Assembly (NCBI GenBank): GCA_023101725.1
Contig: JALJCO010013442.1
Span: 1 to 64,000, forward strand
DNA from: Atherinomorus stipes
Lineage: Eukaryota > Chordata > Actinopteri > Atheriniformes > Atherinidae
Length of the DNA stretch: 64,000 nt
Reading direction: 5' to 3'
The notes beneath the pieces were generated by a model that saw only the letters and a program-made list of their open reading frames with translations, was not told where the DNA came from and ran no database searches. This document shows, in pieces, positions 11,515-23,907 of this stretch. The stretch's first letter is position 1. The number at the start of each line of letters is the position of its first letter. Made by a program: the position numbers and the translations under genes.

Positions 11515-12679
11515 CAGGGGCGTCTCCAGCCTTTAAGGACAACCTTGGCTTTGCCCGGAGTCGCACCAGGTGTAAATTTGAAAAAAATTAGATGAGCTTT
11601 TCTCTTGTCTGTCACTACAAAATTGTGTTTTAGGAGGAAATAATAGACATAATGGAGTGGTTAAATGGTCATTTTAATTAAAAAAATGAATGAACCACAA
11701 AATCAACAATGAAATGTTGACCATTATGTTGCTAAAATACATTCGCTGCACTCACACAGAACCGTTCATACAGTATTCACTTTTTTTCTTCTCTTTGACT
11801 CATCACTGACCCTCCTCATCATCACGTTCTCTTCTCACCTGCTCTTCTTGTCTCATTATTTGCTTTTCTTCTTCTTCCTAATTTGTTCTCTTTTCTCCCA
11901 TTTGTTCTCTTCTCCTCATCACTTGTTCTCCTTGTTCTCCTACTCATTTGTTTTCTTCTCATTTATTCTCATTTTCTCCTCATTTATTTATTTATAGGTT
12001 TCACAAATTGGAAACAGTGCTTTCATTAACGTGCAGTCCCTAAAGAACATCCGAGTCTGGGTTTGAAAAGTCTACGTGTTGTAGTTTTTACACAGGACCT
12101 CGTTAAATATTGTCAGTAGAAAATTATTTTAATGGAATTGCCCTTTAAGCCAAAATCGAAACAGAAGCTGGGAAAGGAGTTGCTGCTAACTTCAGCCTTG
12201 TTTTTTTATGATGGGGAATTTCATGTTGGCTTTTTCATATTGTTTTTAAGGAGAAAAAAAAGAGTCAACACTATGATATCTGCCTTTTACTTTCCTGCTG
12301 AAAAGCTGAGGAGTTGTAACTGCTGCTTTCTCTCATATTTTCTGTCCATCTCCGCTCTCATCATCATGCTGATACTTTAATTTGACTGCTGCTCTCCTCT
12401 GCACATGTGCACACGGAGCTGACAAACTTACTTTAGCTTCGTCTGACATCAGATGAGGGGCTTCACACACACGCTCATGCACACACCACAGTAACGAGAG
12501 CTAGGCTGGACCTTCGGCGCATTCATGGTGCGCTCAAGTGCTGGTAGAAAGCTGGGTCATTTGGTTTTTCATCTGATTTTTTTTCAGGAAAAGGTGGTTA
12601 AACAGTAAATTCATACCCGGGGCTAGACTCAAAACATCCGGGGCTGAAGCCCTGGGAAAATTGGCTGGCGACACCCCTG
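11515..12679. mobile_element. hAT-type non-autonomous element, perfect 8-bp TSD
   Basis: The left terminus is CAGGGGCGTCTCCAGCC and the right, reversed, CAGGGGTGTCGCCAGCC: 15 of 17 bases match, typical of hAT terminal repeats. Both are flanked by a perfect 8-bp duplication CATCAGAT (11507-11514 and 12680-12687), the length hAT transposases produce. The 1165-bp interior lacks a recognisable transposase. It has a pyrimidine-rich block at 11775-12000 made of degenerate TTTGTTCTCTTCTC-like units. The perfect duplication argues for an insertion younger than most neighbours. Confidence 0.85.
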
Positions 12680-12687
12680 CATCAGAT

Positions 12688-15278
12688 CACCATTCTGCTT
12701 GCTATGATGCTGGACAGGACAAGTGAAAAAAAACAACAAAACAAAACAAACTTTGTGTGTGCCCCCACCCAAATGAAAAATATGTGAAAAAGAAACAATA
12801 CAAAAGACAGAAAAAGCTATGCCCAGAAATTTATATATGTATGCCTTGATAAAAATTAAAAAATAAGGACACAGAAAGATAGATATTGTGTAGTTTGATA
12901 CCTCTTCTGCATGTAGTAAAACGGATTAGCTATGGATGAAAAATTCAGCTCCACTACATGTAAATTTTTCAGGAAGCCCTTCTTTGTGCACCTGATTGGT
13001 TCCATTAGGCCTAAACCAAGGACTTCAATTAATCATGAGGGCATTTCAAGGAGATATTGGAGATTTCCACTGAAGCAATCACCAGACTTGCTGGCTCTAA
13101 AGCAACAAATGCTAGAAAGGCTTTCCCCCTACTTTTCCCTAACAAAAAGAGACTGCAGCGTTCTTAGTTATAATGATGTTGCAGTCATAGTTTTAAGTCC
13201 TATAACTTGGCAATCACATGGTGATCCAAAATGCAATGAAGACTAGGACATGCAATCGTGTGTACATGACTCTGGTAGTTAAAAATACTTGTCAGTTAGG
13301 TTCAGGTCTAATAGATGTTACAAAGTAAATCTTTGTAATGCAGATGTACAGTTTTGAATTGGATCATTCCATGTTCCCAAAATATGATTTATTTATCTCC
13401 CAAAGATCCAGAATGATCCAATCTCTCTTATTTACGTGGTTTACTTAAGCTCAAATAAACTTAACACAATGAATTGAAACGTTACTCACTCTATGAATCT
13501 GGTTTATCACAACTATTCTCATTTACAGTCATTTTTAAGAAGTCGGACAAAACTACTGCTGAACATTCAATTCTGGGTATTATAATTATCACATATTCCC
13601 TGCAAAGATTTAGACTGCTTACCCAATCCTTTTTTTTTTTCAAACATTTCTGGGCTTCTACTCTATAATGTGAGAAATGTCTATATCTTTGTGCAGCTTA
13701 GCAGATTAATATTTATACTTCAAATGATAGCCTTGCGACTTTTAAGAAGTAATTCCATCCCCAAAAAGAGATATTCTCTGATTTGAAAGTCAAAACATCT
13801 CTTTAATCGGCATATGCTGCTCCGCTTTTATTATTCAGCAATTTTTTTGTTTCTCTTTAGTTCAGTCCTAGCTGGAGAACAGTGTGCGATGCAAAATGTA
13901 CTTTATAGCTCACTTTAGAAGTTGCAATCAGATACATTTTTCAAAGTGACCCTATGCAGTCACAGCTCTTTCTGCAACAGAAGGAAAACATTCCTAATAA
14001 TGCTGTTGCAGTAGCACAAAAACATAATGTTAAAGGACAAAAGAAAAAGAGCTCAGTCTACACAGAATGTGGTGGGTGAAGGTGAGGATATTATCATTAT
14101 CTCGATGCCAGATCCAGAGAGAAAACCTTTCCCTCAGAAACTCGAAGTAGGATGTGAGATGTGACATCCCAGCCTGTCACCTCTTACTTTTAAAGGAACT
14201 CAAATCAAAAAGTGTGAGTTTTCCAGTTCATGCTATAACTGAAAGGGAAATGAAGGAGTTTTGAAGGTTATTGACATTCATGTGGCATACCTACTGTGCA
14301 CTTGAGATGAATATTTTGAGAACGAATGTTTAGTGGTATAAGTTATTTTCATGCAGATTATGCTTCCTTGCCAGAGGGCGTAAGTGAATCTAATTTAGCT
14401 GCAATAAAACTAAATTAATGGACTACAAGCATTGGAGCACATAAAGAACTAATTCCATCTGAAAGTAACATTAACACAGCGAATATGTAATAGCAAAAGA
14501 GGCCTATAAAAATAGTCATGTGGTTGCTGAAATGCAAATGCGCTCCACAGTCAGCTCAGCCAAGTTCTGTTCAGGCATAAAGTGAAACCACGATCCCATG
14601 CCAGAACCTCCCCTCCCAAAAACTCCCAAAATTCAGGTTCAAGAAATCTGAAAATGTATTTGTCTTTAACCTGTTATACTGCTTTTCTTACTGGTTATTA
14701 GTCAGCTCTGAGCTTGATGTGGCTTCTCTTAAAGGTGGCCTATCATGGAAAATTGGATTTTATGAGCTTTTAACTAGTTAATGTGTTATTTCCCCATAAA
14801 ACCTTAATTGAAAGGTTTTTTTTTATTATTATTCATGCATATTTTTGTAATCTGTATGAATCTATAGGAATTTTATTTTTCAGTCCAAGTTATAGCTCCC
14901 TTCAAATTACTGCCTTAGAAATGTCTACATGCTGTACACTGGAAAATAGGACTTTGGAGGATAGTAAATTCCAACCACCAAAATAATTACATTTAAATCA
15001 AATATATTAATCCATGACTATTGAGCAATCTAATACCATTAAATTCTAACCACTGCCACAAAAACATTGTTTTCACACTGAAATATAACTTTTAGAATCT
15101 GACCAATAAAATTGTTGTAACAATTTGCACTCATTTTATTTGAATATATTTTAACCACTACTGTTGATTATATTCTACCCATGTTCATATAACACACTTG
15201 AAAAATAGGTTCAATTCTAACTTCTTTTTAAAACATGTTATGACTTAATAGGTAACAACTGTAACCTGATTGAAATGA
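12688..15278. other. No gene seen; one MITE-like terminus
   Basis: Mostly AT-rich DNA without family features. At about 14731 a TTAAAGGTGGCCTATCATGG motif resembles a teleost MITE terminus, but I see no opposite end. Confidence 0.45.
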
Positions 15279-15782
15279 TTAAAGGTACAGAGTGTAAGAA
15301 TCACTGACATCCTTTGGCAAAGATGGGTATAGCAATGACTTCATTCTGTTGTGAATATATGGTGGCCATCAATGGCCAAAATTCTCCCAGGTTTAAAGAT
15401 GTTTTCATCTGTGAGTGGATCCAATGGACTCAGGTGTAGCACTACGGGTAACTACTTTTAATATCTTTTAAGGAATTAATTTAATCAAACTGTGCTCTAA
15501 CTCCCATTGAACAAAGCTGGTACACCAGTTTTAAAGTGCAGTGGGTTCTCACTTTGCACACATTGTTTTGTCCATTCAGAGACACTAGTAAAAATTGTGG
15601 CACAAACATGGCAGCCACCATGTAAGTGGACCCACAGCAAGTAGATATAAATGACTCAGTCTAAGAAAATAAACACATAACAACTATTCTAATGTAGCAA
15701 TGACACATTCATAGAGAAAAGTTTGAATAATATATTATTTTTCTGCCACTAATCTATGATTTTTTACACACTGTACCTTTAA
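15279..15782. mobile_element. MITE, TTAAAGGTACAG...CTGTACCTTTAA ends
   Basis: The left end TTAAAGGTACAGAGTGTAAG pairs with the right end, which reversed reads TTAAAGGTACAGTGTGTAA. The interior of about 500 bp is non-coding. AAAGG..GTGTAAGA termini are very common in teleost genomes, and a related end occurs at 40755. The TTAA at both edges may be target duplication or part of the repeat; the superfamily is not settled. Confidence 0.65.
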
Positions 15783-16074
15783 AAATTGGTTTTATGTCCC
15801 ACAAGCCTGCATCGGTGACTGCTTTGATCAATTCAGTGCTGGACAACAGATAACGTTTGGACAACTCTTCGAAGAGATCAAACAATGTTCCAAAAAACAG
15901 CACAATCTCAATTCTAGTGATTTGGTACCCTCAGCATGGCTTTTATCACTTTATTTATAAATAATTTGCTCAATCTCCCCTGTTTTTTTGTTGTCAAAAT
16001 AATTCTAACAATAATTCCTTTCCAGATTGTTGTCATGTGCGAGTTGAGGGGGTTGGGTCTTCGCTGATTCTGTG

Positions 16075-16245
16075 ATCTGGTGGGAGCAGAAGAACCTGCT
16101 CCTAAATACTACCGAGACCGAGGAGCTTGTAGTAAACTTCTGCGGAAAACCTCTCATACATCAGTGAACATCTTAAATAGACTCAATTCAGTTCCAGGGT
16201 GGTCACCTGAACGAGAGACTGGACTGGACAGACAATACAGTCACA
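16075..16245 (+). mobile_element. LINE (L2/CR1-like) reverse transcriptase scrap
   Basis: One frame reads EQKNLLLNTTETEELVVNF followed by a KPLIHQ stretch, resembling the region after the RT catalytic box in fish L2/CR1-like LINEs (LNTTKTKELVVDF type). Further on, GGTCACCTGAACGAGAGACT and GGACTGGACAGACAATACAG match the HL(N)E(R)..DWTDN block, but stops interrupt it. Only about 60 residues are recognisable, so the copy is old and fragmentary. Confidence 0.5.
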
Positions 16246-16247
16246 TA

Positions 16248-16340
16248 CAGCAGGGGTGTCCAAGTCCAGTCCTCAAGACTGGTTATCCTGCACATTTTGG
16301 TTGTGTTCCTTCTCCAACACACCTAAATCAAATGAATAGG
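16248..16340 (+). repeat. CAGGGGTGTCCAA-type transposon end
   Basis: CAGGGGTGTCCAAGTCCAGT, then TCCTGCACATTTTGGTTGTG and CCAACACACCTAAATCAAAT, matches an abundant teleost hAT-like MITE terminus. The other end is not present. Confidence 0.55.
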
Positions 16341-16601
16341 GGATTATCACGCTTCCGTGTTCCGCTTTCCGGAACTTGAAACATTTAGCCGCTTCTCTTC
16401 CGGGCCAGTTCAACAGTGGCTGAATCCAATGTTCCTGCTCTGTTCCACTTCCACTCAGTCAGCTCAGCAGAAGCCTGGTAACGAGCAATCAGAGATTATT
16501 GCGCTTTCCGGAACTTTCCGGAACTTTCCGGAATCTAGGCATTTCCTCTTCCGGGCCATTTCAACAATAGGTTAATCCAATGTCCCTGCTCTGTTACACT
16601 T
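16341..16601. repeat. Tandem duplication with CCGGAA motifs
   Basis: The segment 16341-16450 is repeated about 150 bp on at 16494-16601. Both units have ATTAT(C/T)(A/G)CGCTT, CCGGAAC, CTCTTCCGGGCCA and CCTGCTCTGTT in the same order. The second unit carries an internal CCGGAACTTT triplication (16507-16532). Units are about 75-80 percent alike by eye. CCGGAA is an ETS-factor core, but nothing here shows it is used. Confidence 0.7.
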
Positions 16602-16790
16602 TGTAAGTCGGATAAACGTCAACCCTACTTAAATTTTCATGGCTTCCCGACTGAAGTGATACGAAGGAAGAAGTGGATCAAAGCGATTCCTCGGAGTGAA
16701 GGGCCGAACTTTATAATAAACAACGTAGCACGTTTGTTTAGCATTAAAAGTAATTATGGGCGTGTGTCTTTGAGGGAAACCTGTGTATGA
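16581..16790 (+). pseudogene. THAP zinc-finger half-domain remnant
   Basis: The plus frame starting TGT at 16581 reads CPCSVTLCKSDKR, then FHGFPTEVIRRKKWIKAI and PRSEGPNF, and stays open to a stop near 16789. This fits the first half of a THAP DNA-binding domain: the C-x4-C pair, then the conserved F-x-FP and (K)KW-I-A blocks. The second pair (C-x2-H) and the AVPTIF box are missing. THAP domains occur in P-element-type and some other transposases and in host factors. The repeat-rich setting favours a transposon relic. It overlaps the second duplication unit and precedes the fold-back element at 16951. Confidence 0.5.
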
Positions 16791-16950
16791 AATTATTGAA
16801 ACCCATCCCGTCAGTACATGTCAGACACACAGAGGTGAAAGCTGAAGATAACGCCAGATTTAAACAGAGAAAAAGGAGACGGGAGAGTGATACGGCAGTC
16901 AGCAATGCAACCGCAATATTCTTTTTGATTCGATCCATTTTTCCATGTGT

Positions 16951-17761
16951 TTAAACGGATGGTACACCCACAGAATGATGTGCCTTCATTTTCTCGTTAT
17001 CTGCTGACATTCATATAATGGAGTTCACTAGTGACTGAACCAAGAAGGTCCATAAAAGTCCACAAAAACTTGGAGATACTCCTCCATACCGCTTGTTCAA
17101 TGTAATCCAAGTGTCCTGTGTTGGTAGTGTTCATAATTTACTCAAAACATCGTTTAGTATATTTTCAGAACCTACATCGCATTTCCTGGAAGCACCCATG
17201 CGAGTTCACGACACTACGGAAGCCGTGGCAGACGAGATTGTGCGTTCTTTCTTTCTATCTATCTTTCTTTCTTTTAAACCAATAGCCAACCCCTCTTGTG
17301 TTTGTCCCGGTTTGTCTGCAGCTCGTTCGCTCTTAGCACAATGTAAACAGCAAATTTCTTCTTCTACTTTTGCATTATCGGCAGAGTAGGCGCTGATCGC
17401 CACGGCTTCCATAGTGTTGTGAACTTGTATGGGGGCGTTTCTAGGAAATGCGATGTAGTACTGTTTAGGCTATAAAAATATACTAAATGATGTAGTTTGG
17501 AGTAAATTATGGATGCAGCCCACTCAGGACACTTGGATTACATTGGACGAGAAGTATGGAGGAATATTGACAAGTTTTTGTGGACTTTTATGGACTTTCT
17601 TGGTTCAGTCGCCTGTGAACTCCATGTCAGCGGATAACGAGAAGTCTCCTGTATCACCGACTGCATTTGAGATATTAAAAAAGGGCATAAAGGGCTTGCT
17701 CAGCATAAAGGTTGAGTAGACAATGAAGGCACATCATTCTGTGGGTGCACTATTCCTTTAA
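16951..17761. mobile_element. Long fold-back element, about 811 bp
   Basis: Arms: 16951-17229 and 17399-17761. The outer ends read TTAAACGGATGGTACACCCA and, reversed, TTAAAGGAATAGTGCACCCA. Both continue CAGAATGATGTGCCTTCATT. Long blocks then pair, for example TAATCCAAGTGTCC, GACTTTTATGGAC and CGCATTTCCT. The right arm is longer by about 85 bp, with sequence missing or changed on the left. The 169-bp spacer has a TTTC-rich run (17247-17275) and no gene. Another right end of this family lies at 27190-27228. No transposase is present. Confidence 0.75.
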
Positions 17762-20700
17762 GTCTGTGTCTTTCAGCACTACCCTATAAGCCAAAACTCT
17801 TGCCCATAAAGCCCACAATGCATTGCGAAATGTTGCGAAAAAGAGGTGCTAAACGTTGAATGGATTGTAGGCCTAGCTTTTGATCTCATCTCTCATTCCA
17901 CATGTAAAATGATATTCTACAGAGAAAGTAAGAGAGCTGTTGAGCTTCAATGTGTTGTACATGCACCGGTCAATAACTCGGTTCCTCTCCTGTACATGTA
18001 TACAGAGACAAGGTCAGTTGTCTAGTTCAATGCCAACGTGTGGAGCTTTAAGCTTGACTCAACTACACTGAGTGTTTGATTGATTTCTGCTTCTTTTTGG
18101 CTTATTTTAACATATGAATCAATAAAACAAGCATTTTCATGTCCCTCTGTCTCTAAAGACCTCTCCTGCCGGCTAGAAGCACAGCAGCTGCAGAAGATGC
18201 TTTAACTGACATCTATGAGAGACCATCCAAGCAGTTACTGGTTCTCAATGGGGCACATTGGGCGACTCAGTACATGATATGTCAGAAACTGTTTCAAGTT
18301 CTGTTTTAATTAAATGTCAAACATGTAGAAGGACCCCTTTACCCTACGAAGATGAGGTTGCAATTGTTCCTTATATGCAGTAAAATCAATGACAACTTGA
18401 CCACAGTTCCTTTAAATTACATTAAACACTCAATAAAACTATAATTAACCCAATTCATCTAATTTTTTTTGCTGTATTAACCTTAAAGAAAGGTAGTGTA
18501 ATATGCTACTGATAGTTGCTGAATTCATTTGTTACTTGATCATATGGTTACAATTAATCTGATCTGTTTTAACTTTTGAAATTCTAAATATTGAATTTAA
18601 CTGAATATCAGTTTGAATTTATTTTTTCTTTCATCACCAAATACTGCAGCTGCTTTTCTTTCTTCTTATTCAGTACCAGCGTGGTGTTGATTAAATTATG
18701 GCTCTTCAGAGACTTCACGCCAACTATAAAACTCAGTTATGAGTAAATTGGGTCCCTGAAAAACTCACTGACATCCAATTTTAAATCTATTTAAGTTTGT
18801 GGTTTTTACAATTTGTCACATTACACAAGTTAAGGTGCCACTTTACTCCGTCTTTAAGTATGCAGCTGAAAAGCAATGTGTTTTAGCTGCTTTGGATTAA
18901 AGCAGGCTGATAACAGATGTCAGTGGCGTTTCAAATCAAACTTAAAAAAGAGGTTTAGAACCTCTGATGTGAAAACTGAACTATTTCTGCTCAAGGCTTT
19001 CAAAGTTAGCAGCAGCAAAATGCAGCACGCAGTCCTTGTAGTTCTTATCAGGGCTCAAAGTCTTTTTCTCTGATCTTCTTTTCATTCTTTTAAGAGCAGG
19101 AAGAGAAAAATGCAAGGCTTGAAAGGAAAAGTACAGATGCGAAAAAATGCTAGCCTCGTTTCACTAGAAAATAAGATGCAAGTTTCTTTTTTTTTCTCTC
19201 TCCTCTGTTACTCACCACTCTTTGAACATCACAGTTTGCCCTCTTGCCCAACCCAGTTATGCATGCCGGGGAAAAAAATGTGTCCATTTCTATGCCAATT
19301 GCTTATGATAGCAGGAGCTCCGTCATTCTCTCTTGGGTCTTGAAATGCTCATTTGAAAAATCGCCCAGACGTGCATGGAGGTTGCCAACCTCAATTTTTG
19401 ATGCAGTTGCTCATTTTGCGTGTTTTCCTCGGGAGTGGCAGCCCAGGCCCCACCAGAGGCCTGGCTACAGTAGCCTGCCAATTATAAGGGCCGTCTCTTG
19501 CACCTGCCCACTGCTGCCCAGCGTGAAGCTCTGCAGCTCCACTCCAGGCCAACAGGCCATCAAAGCTCACGCTCTCTTACAGATCAAGCCTGATATGCAG
19601 GGAAAAAAAAAAAAAAGTAAAAACAATTCAAATGAAAGATCTTTGATGGGAAGAAAGTCACAGTTGGTAACCTTCAAAAACATGTTTGCATGAGGAATTC
19701 TTGGCTTTAATGGGAAGATATCAGAGTAAAAATTAAGAAATGATCATTTTAACAATTGCATTTTTTATTAGTTTACTCCTTTTATTTTCTTTACTATTTT
19801 TTCATTAAACACCAATGATATTTATTTTTAAATGAAATTTCCTTCATGAATATTTCCAATCATCAATGAAAACAGCCCATTTAAACCCAAATGTTGCATT
19901 TCCCTTCACGAATGAAGCGGGTTGTCATTTTCTCCTTTATTTAATCTAAAAATACTCCCCCCTACTCTCTCTCAAAATGCACACGCACACACACTCCATC
20001 CTCCTTGTTTCCTCTCTGGTGTCTTAGTACCTCCAAACAAAGATATGAGAGGAAGCAGCCAAACATGAGAAGAGAGGAGGCGAAGTGACAGACATGTAAT
20101 AAAATGAGATGACCTTTAAGCTGAGCTGATTCTAAAGTGTTGTCAGATAAATACGACACAGCTGTAATTTTTTTTTCTTTTTTATCAGTTGTCTTATTAT
20201 TTTATTTTTTTTCAGCCAACTGCTGTATTTTAAAATTTCTGTCTGATAACCAATAAATCTGTTGGTGGCCAATATATATCTGCTTCAAAGCTCAATTTAC
20301 AATGTAGATTTAATGTTGAACACCACCTTAAAATGTCACAGAATAGTTTTCCTCAAGTATATTTCCTCTGGCAACCCTCAGTCCTTGTCTCACTGTACTC
20401 TGGCTGCATTTCAGGAACTGAAACATCCCACTAAATATTTGACAGCAAATGATATTAGAGGAAATGAAGAGGCAGAAATTCAACAAATAACTTCCTGGGT
20501 TTTTTCTCCATGTGTCATCACTTGATAACCCTTCTCTGCAAGTAGCTTATTCTGTATGCAAAGATCTTTTTATATCTCTAGCCACAGTGCTTTAAATATA
20601 TTCACACTAACTAAACTTTAAACTTCACAACTAAAGCCTGTGTAACTATTGGACTGACTTAGCAGTCGTTACAGTACTTTGACCCAACAAAATATGTTAT

Positions 20701-20930
20701 ATAACTGGATGGGCTACACATTTAGTTCAGATCCTGAGTCTAGTTAATGAAACTTTTTTTCCTTTTTTTTGTATGTTAATCCCAAATGGGAAACTTAGAC
20801 ACAATACCCAACCAATCTTTAGATGACTAGAAAGCATATTTACCTGAATAAAGTATAAAAACAGTAGATTCAGAGTCAAAGACAAAATATTTGTCTGAGT
20901 AGCCAGTGACTGTTAATTATGGTCTAATTC
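17762..20930. other. Repeat-poor stretch, no gene recognised
   Basis: Unlike its surroundings, this 3.1 kb shows almost no recognisable element. GC-richer blocks (18160-18230, 19430-19560) stand out but have no supported coding frame or splice pattern. I cannot tell conserved non-coding DNA from neutral DNA without an alignment. Confidence 0.4.
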
Positions 20931-20935
20931 TCCCC

Positions 20936-21560
20936 CTTACCCTTTCCCCTTAGCCCTTCCCCTTCATTTTGTGCGTTCACATGTAGGGGTGTCCCAATCC
21001 TGTTAGAACAGAGGGGTAGGGGTATTTACCCCTTCAAACAAAGGGTTTTCTGATGTACATCAAAGGGGTATGAAAAAAAATCACTGGCAAGATGGCTGCT
21101 ACCGAGTCAAAAAACCCCACAAATGTAAATATTTAGTTCAAGTATGAAAACCATTGTTTTATCTAGTTTAATGCTGTTTAAATGTTTAGCGGTCATTTTC
21201 TTTGTATGAAAAAAAAATCGCTAGAAAGACGATGCTTCAGTTACATAAACGCTACCAGGCTGAAAACCAGCGGTGCTCTGTAGGCAGCCCTGATAATCTA
21301 CAGTGATAGATGATCAATAAAAACGTCCGCGACGTCGCTGCTGGTCTTCATTTACATGGAGGTCCTTTGTGGGATATAACACAAGCAGGAATGTCATGTA
21401 CAAATCGAACTTGCTGGTTAACGTTAATCCACAGCAGCAGACAGCTTGATTTCTCAAGATTTGCGCCGACAGCTCAGCGCGCATCTGCTTACACACAAGC
21501 CAGTGGGATCACTGATGATGTCATAATGCTAATTCTGAAGTGTTTCTCCAATCATCATCT
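20936..21560 (+). mobile_element. MITE-like family X, copy 1
   Basis: The stretch begins TTCCCCTTCATTTTGTGCGT, then CACATGTAGGGGTGTCCCAA. It contains AGATGGCTGCTACCGAG, ACGCTACCAGGCTGAAAACC and TATAACACAAGCAGGAATGT. The same order of blocks is found in reverse at 29625-30330, and the first 130 bp alone at 28205-28345. The family name X is mine. The ends are rich in AGGGGT/ACCCCT, which suggests inverted termini, but the right end here fades after about 21545. Confidence 0.6.
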
Positions 21561-21639
21561 GCCTTTTCAAGCTATTAAGCTAGCTGACCTGTTACATGCC
21601 AGTTACTGTAACTGTTAGCCTAACATATGCATGTTTAGT

Positions 21640-21762
21640 CCTAACTGTAAGGGATTTATTAGTAATAATTGATACCTTGAATGTGTTTATTTGCTGAATG
21701 AATGTTCCTCATGGCTTTGTATGTTGCAAGGATGAATAAAGTATCTATCTATCTATCTATAG
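21640..21762 (+). mobile_element. LINE-like 3' tail with (TATC)n
   Basis: TTTGTATGTTGCAAGGATGA leads to AATAAAG and a TATC repeat at 21743-21761. A GAATAAAGTATC-type ending with a short tandem tail is typical of 3' ends of teleost L2/CR1-like LINEs. No coding part is attached. Confidence 0.4.
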
Positions 21763-23907
21763 AGCACAAAAAAACTTCAGTTGACAAAAATGCTGTACAG
21801 AATAAAAGAAAACCAGAAAAAATAAAAACAGGACACAAGCAAAACACATAATTAATAAATAATTAATAAGTAATTACTATTACTATTACTATTGTATTAT
21901 TATTTTTAGTTATTATCATTGCTATCATTGATTACTGTTATTGCTCTCAGTATTATTAACATTATCATATTGATCAGGAGATAATTGATTACATATTATT
22001 AAATAATAATGAATAATATTGACTACAGCAATAAGAGGGAGTGGGATATCATAATTTTATTCTTCGCCCCACTCCTTTTTGGATGTTTAAATTGAAATTA
22101 TGCGTTTACTTTTATTTTTGTTGTTGCTGTTGTTGTTTTTGCTTCTTTTTTCAGTGCTTGTCAGTTCATTAATGTTTGATCACTTAGTGACATGTTCTAA
22201 ATGAACTTTGTTTGTTCCTACCTACCTAGCTACCTACTTAGCTACCTCTACCCACCCACAACCTGCACAAACCCATAAAATGGATAAGAATTGACCAGCT
22301 AACTTTAAGCTAGCTTTCCACAGACTCTCATCTGCTGTTTCCTGATCGTTCTCCACCTCCTCACCCCCTCACATTTGCTATTTGTAAAAGTTTAGCAAAC
22401 AACAGCAGCAAACCTAAGAGGGTGAGACAAGATGCTGCTTTTTATCTACTAATCACTCAAAAATCACTTAACAGAATCACTTTACTCATGAATGCAGCTT
22501 CCTTCTTTAAGGATGTATTTCCTGAGTAAATCACAATAATCCAGCTGAGTGATCCAAACAAGCTAACTGATTACAGCTGTCTGGAATGTAAATTAGTGCT
22601 TGTCTTTATTCTGCAGGCACATGAAACACAAAGGATTGTGTGTTGAGGAGATAAAAGATCAAATTGTCAGTTTGAGGAGCTGCTGGGAGATAAACTTCTG
22701 GGTCTGGACAGAAATGGACTGTTTAGATAGTTTAAAAGTTACCATCAGTTTGGATGCATGAACAGAAACTTTAAGAAACATTAAACGAGTGATGTTGTGT
22801 GAAGATTTTTTTCCTCTTTTTGTCTAAAGCCATAATAAAAGACCTGAGGTTTGATAATGATCAAAAAAGAAAATATTACATCTGGCTTTGTATCAGATGT
22901 TTGTCTTTCAGAATTTGCTTCTAAAAATGTAATTTGCTTTGTAATCATGTAAAATATGCGGCCTGTAATCTTGTTACTTTTTAACTTTCTCACCTGATTA
23001 AAGAGCACGCATGATAAAACCAGAAGTCATTTCTAATCCAATAATACTGATTAAAAACTAATCGAAATAAAGCTGGGATAAATCACACACCTCTTTAAAG
23101 GATTACCCCCTCATCTTTTCTTTTAAATTTATTCTTGTCAAATCCTGTGAAAAGTGAAAATAGATAAATAAATAAAGATCAGCAATTGAATTAATCACAA
23201 ACCTTCCACAGCTTACTCCTCCGTTGTGCACAGATCCTGTTTTGCTGGTGATTGAACGGTGTCTAGTCCCAACAGATTTCTGTGTCATTTTGACTGACAA
23301 AAAAATTCTCTTGGAAAGCAAAAAAACACACAGCAGCTCCAGGAATGGAGAACACCTATGTTTTAAATGACACCTCAAAGGGATAACTGGGGAAAATGAG
23401 TGGTTTGCCTGTTCTAAAAAACAGTAATCAGGCTCAGAATCAGGGTTCCAGTTATGGGGAAATGTGACATGTGACATGCAAAAATATAGCAATGAAGAGA
23501 TAAATGCACATCATATAACTCTTTCATCTGTGTAAGCGTTTTAGCGGATGATACACGTTTGTACTGAGCTGCACACCTGATTTCAGTCATAATACCCAGA
23601 GGGTGCTTCCTAATTTTGTCAGAGTTCCTGCTGAGTCAAATCTAACTTGGATCTCACTTCCTGTAAACAGTGCTGGAGCAGCATGTCATTAGCATGAAAG
23701 TTGCACACTGAGATTTGGAAAAATGTTAGTGCATACATCTGTGCATTATGCATTATGCATGCACAGATGTCACGTAAAAGTATTTGGTGGTATCTGTCTT
23801 ATCTTAAAAAAGAGGGCAGTTATCAAAGCTTGTCCATAAAATGAATTTAAGGATGCAAATGCCATTAGACTTAATGGAAAACCACAGCTGGGTGCTAATT
23901 GCACAAA
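21763..23907. other. AT-rich intergenic, simple repeats
   Basis: ATT/ATA-rich low complexity at 21850-22040, a TACC/TAGC-rich run at 22218-22256, then ordinary AT-rich DNA. No gene supported. Confidence 0.5.
23735..23770. repeat. Perfect 12-bp inverted repeat
   Basis: ACATCTGTGCAT at 23735-23746 and its complement ATGCACAGATGT at 23759-23770 flank a 12-nt spacer that itself holds ATGCAT. The context suggests no function. Confidence 0.8.

Noticed and set aside
19244..19693. 149-codon plus-strand frame over a GC-richer block
   Set aside because: No recognisable motif; overlaps another frame of similar quality; ends in an A-run.
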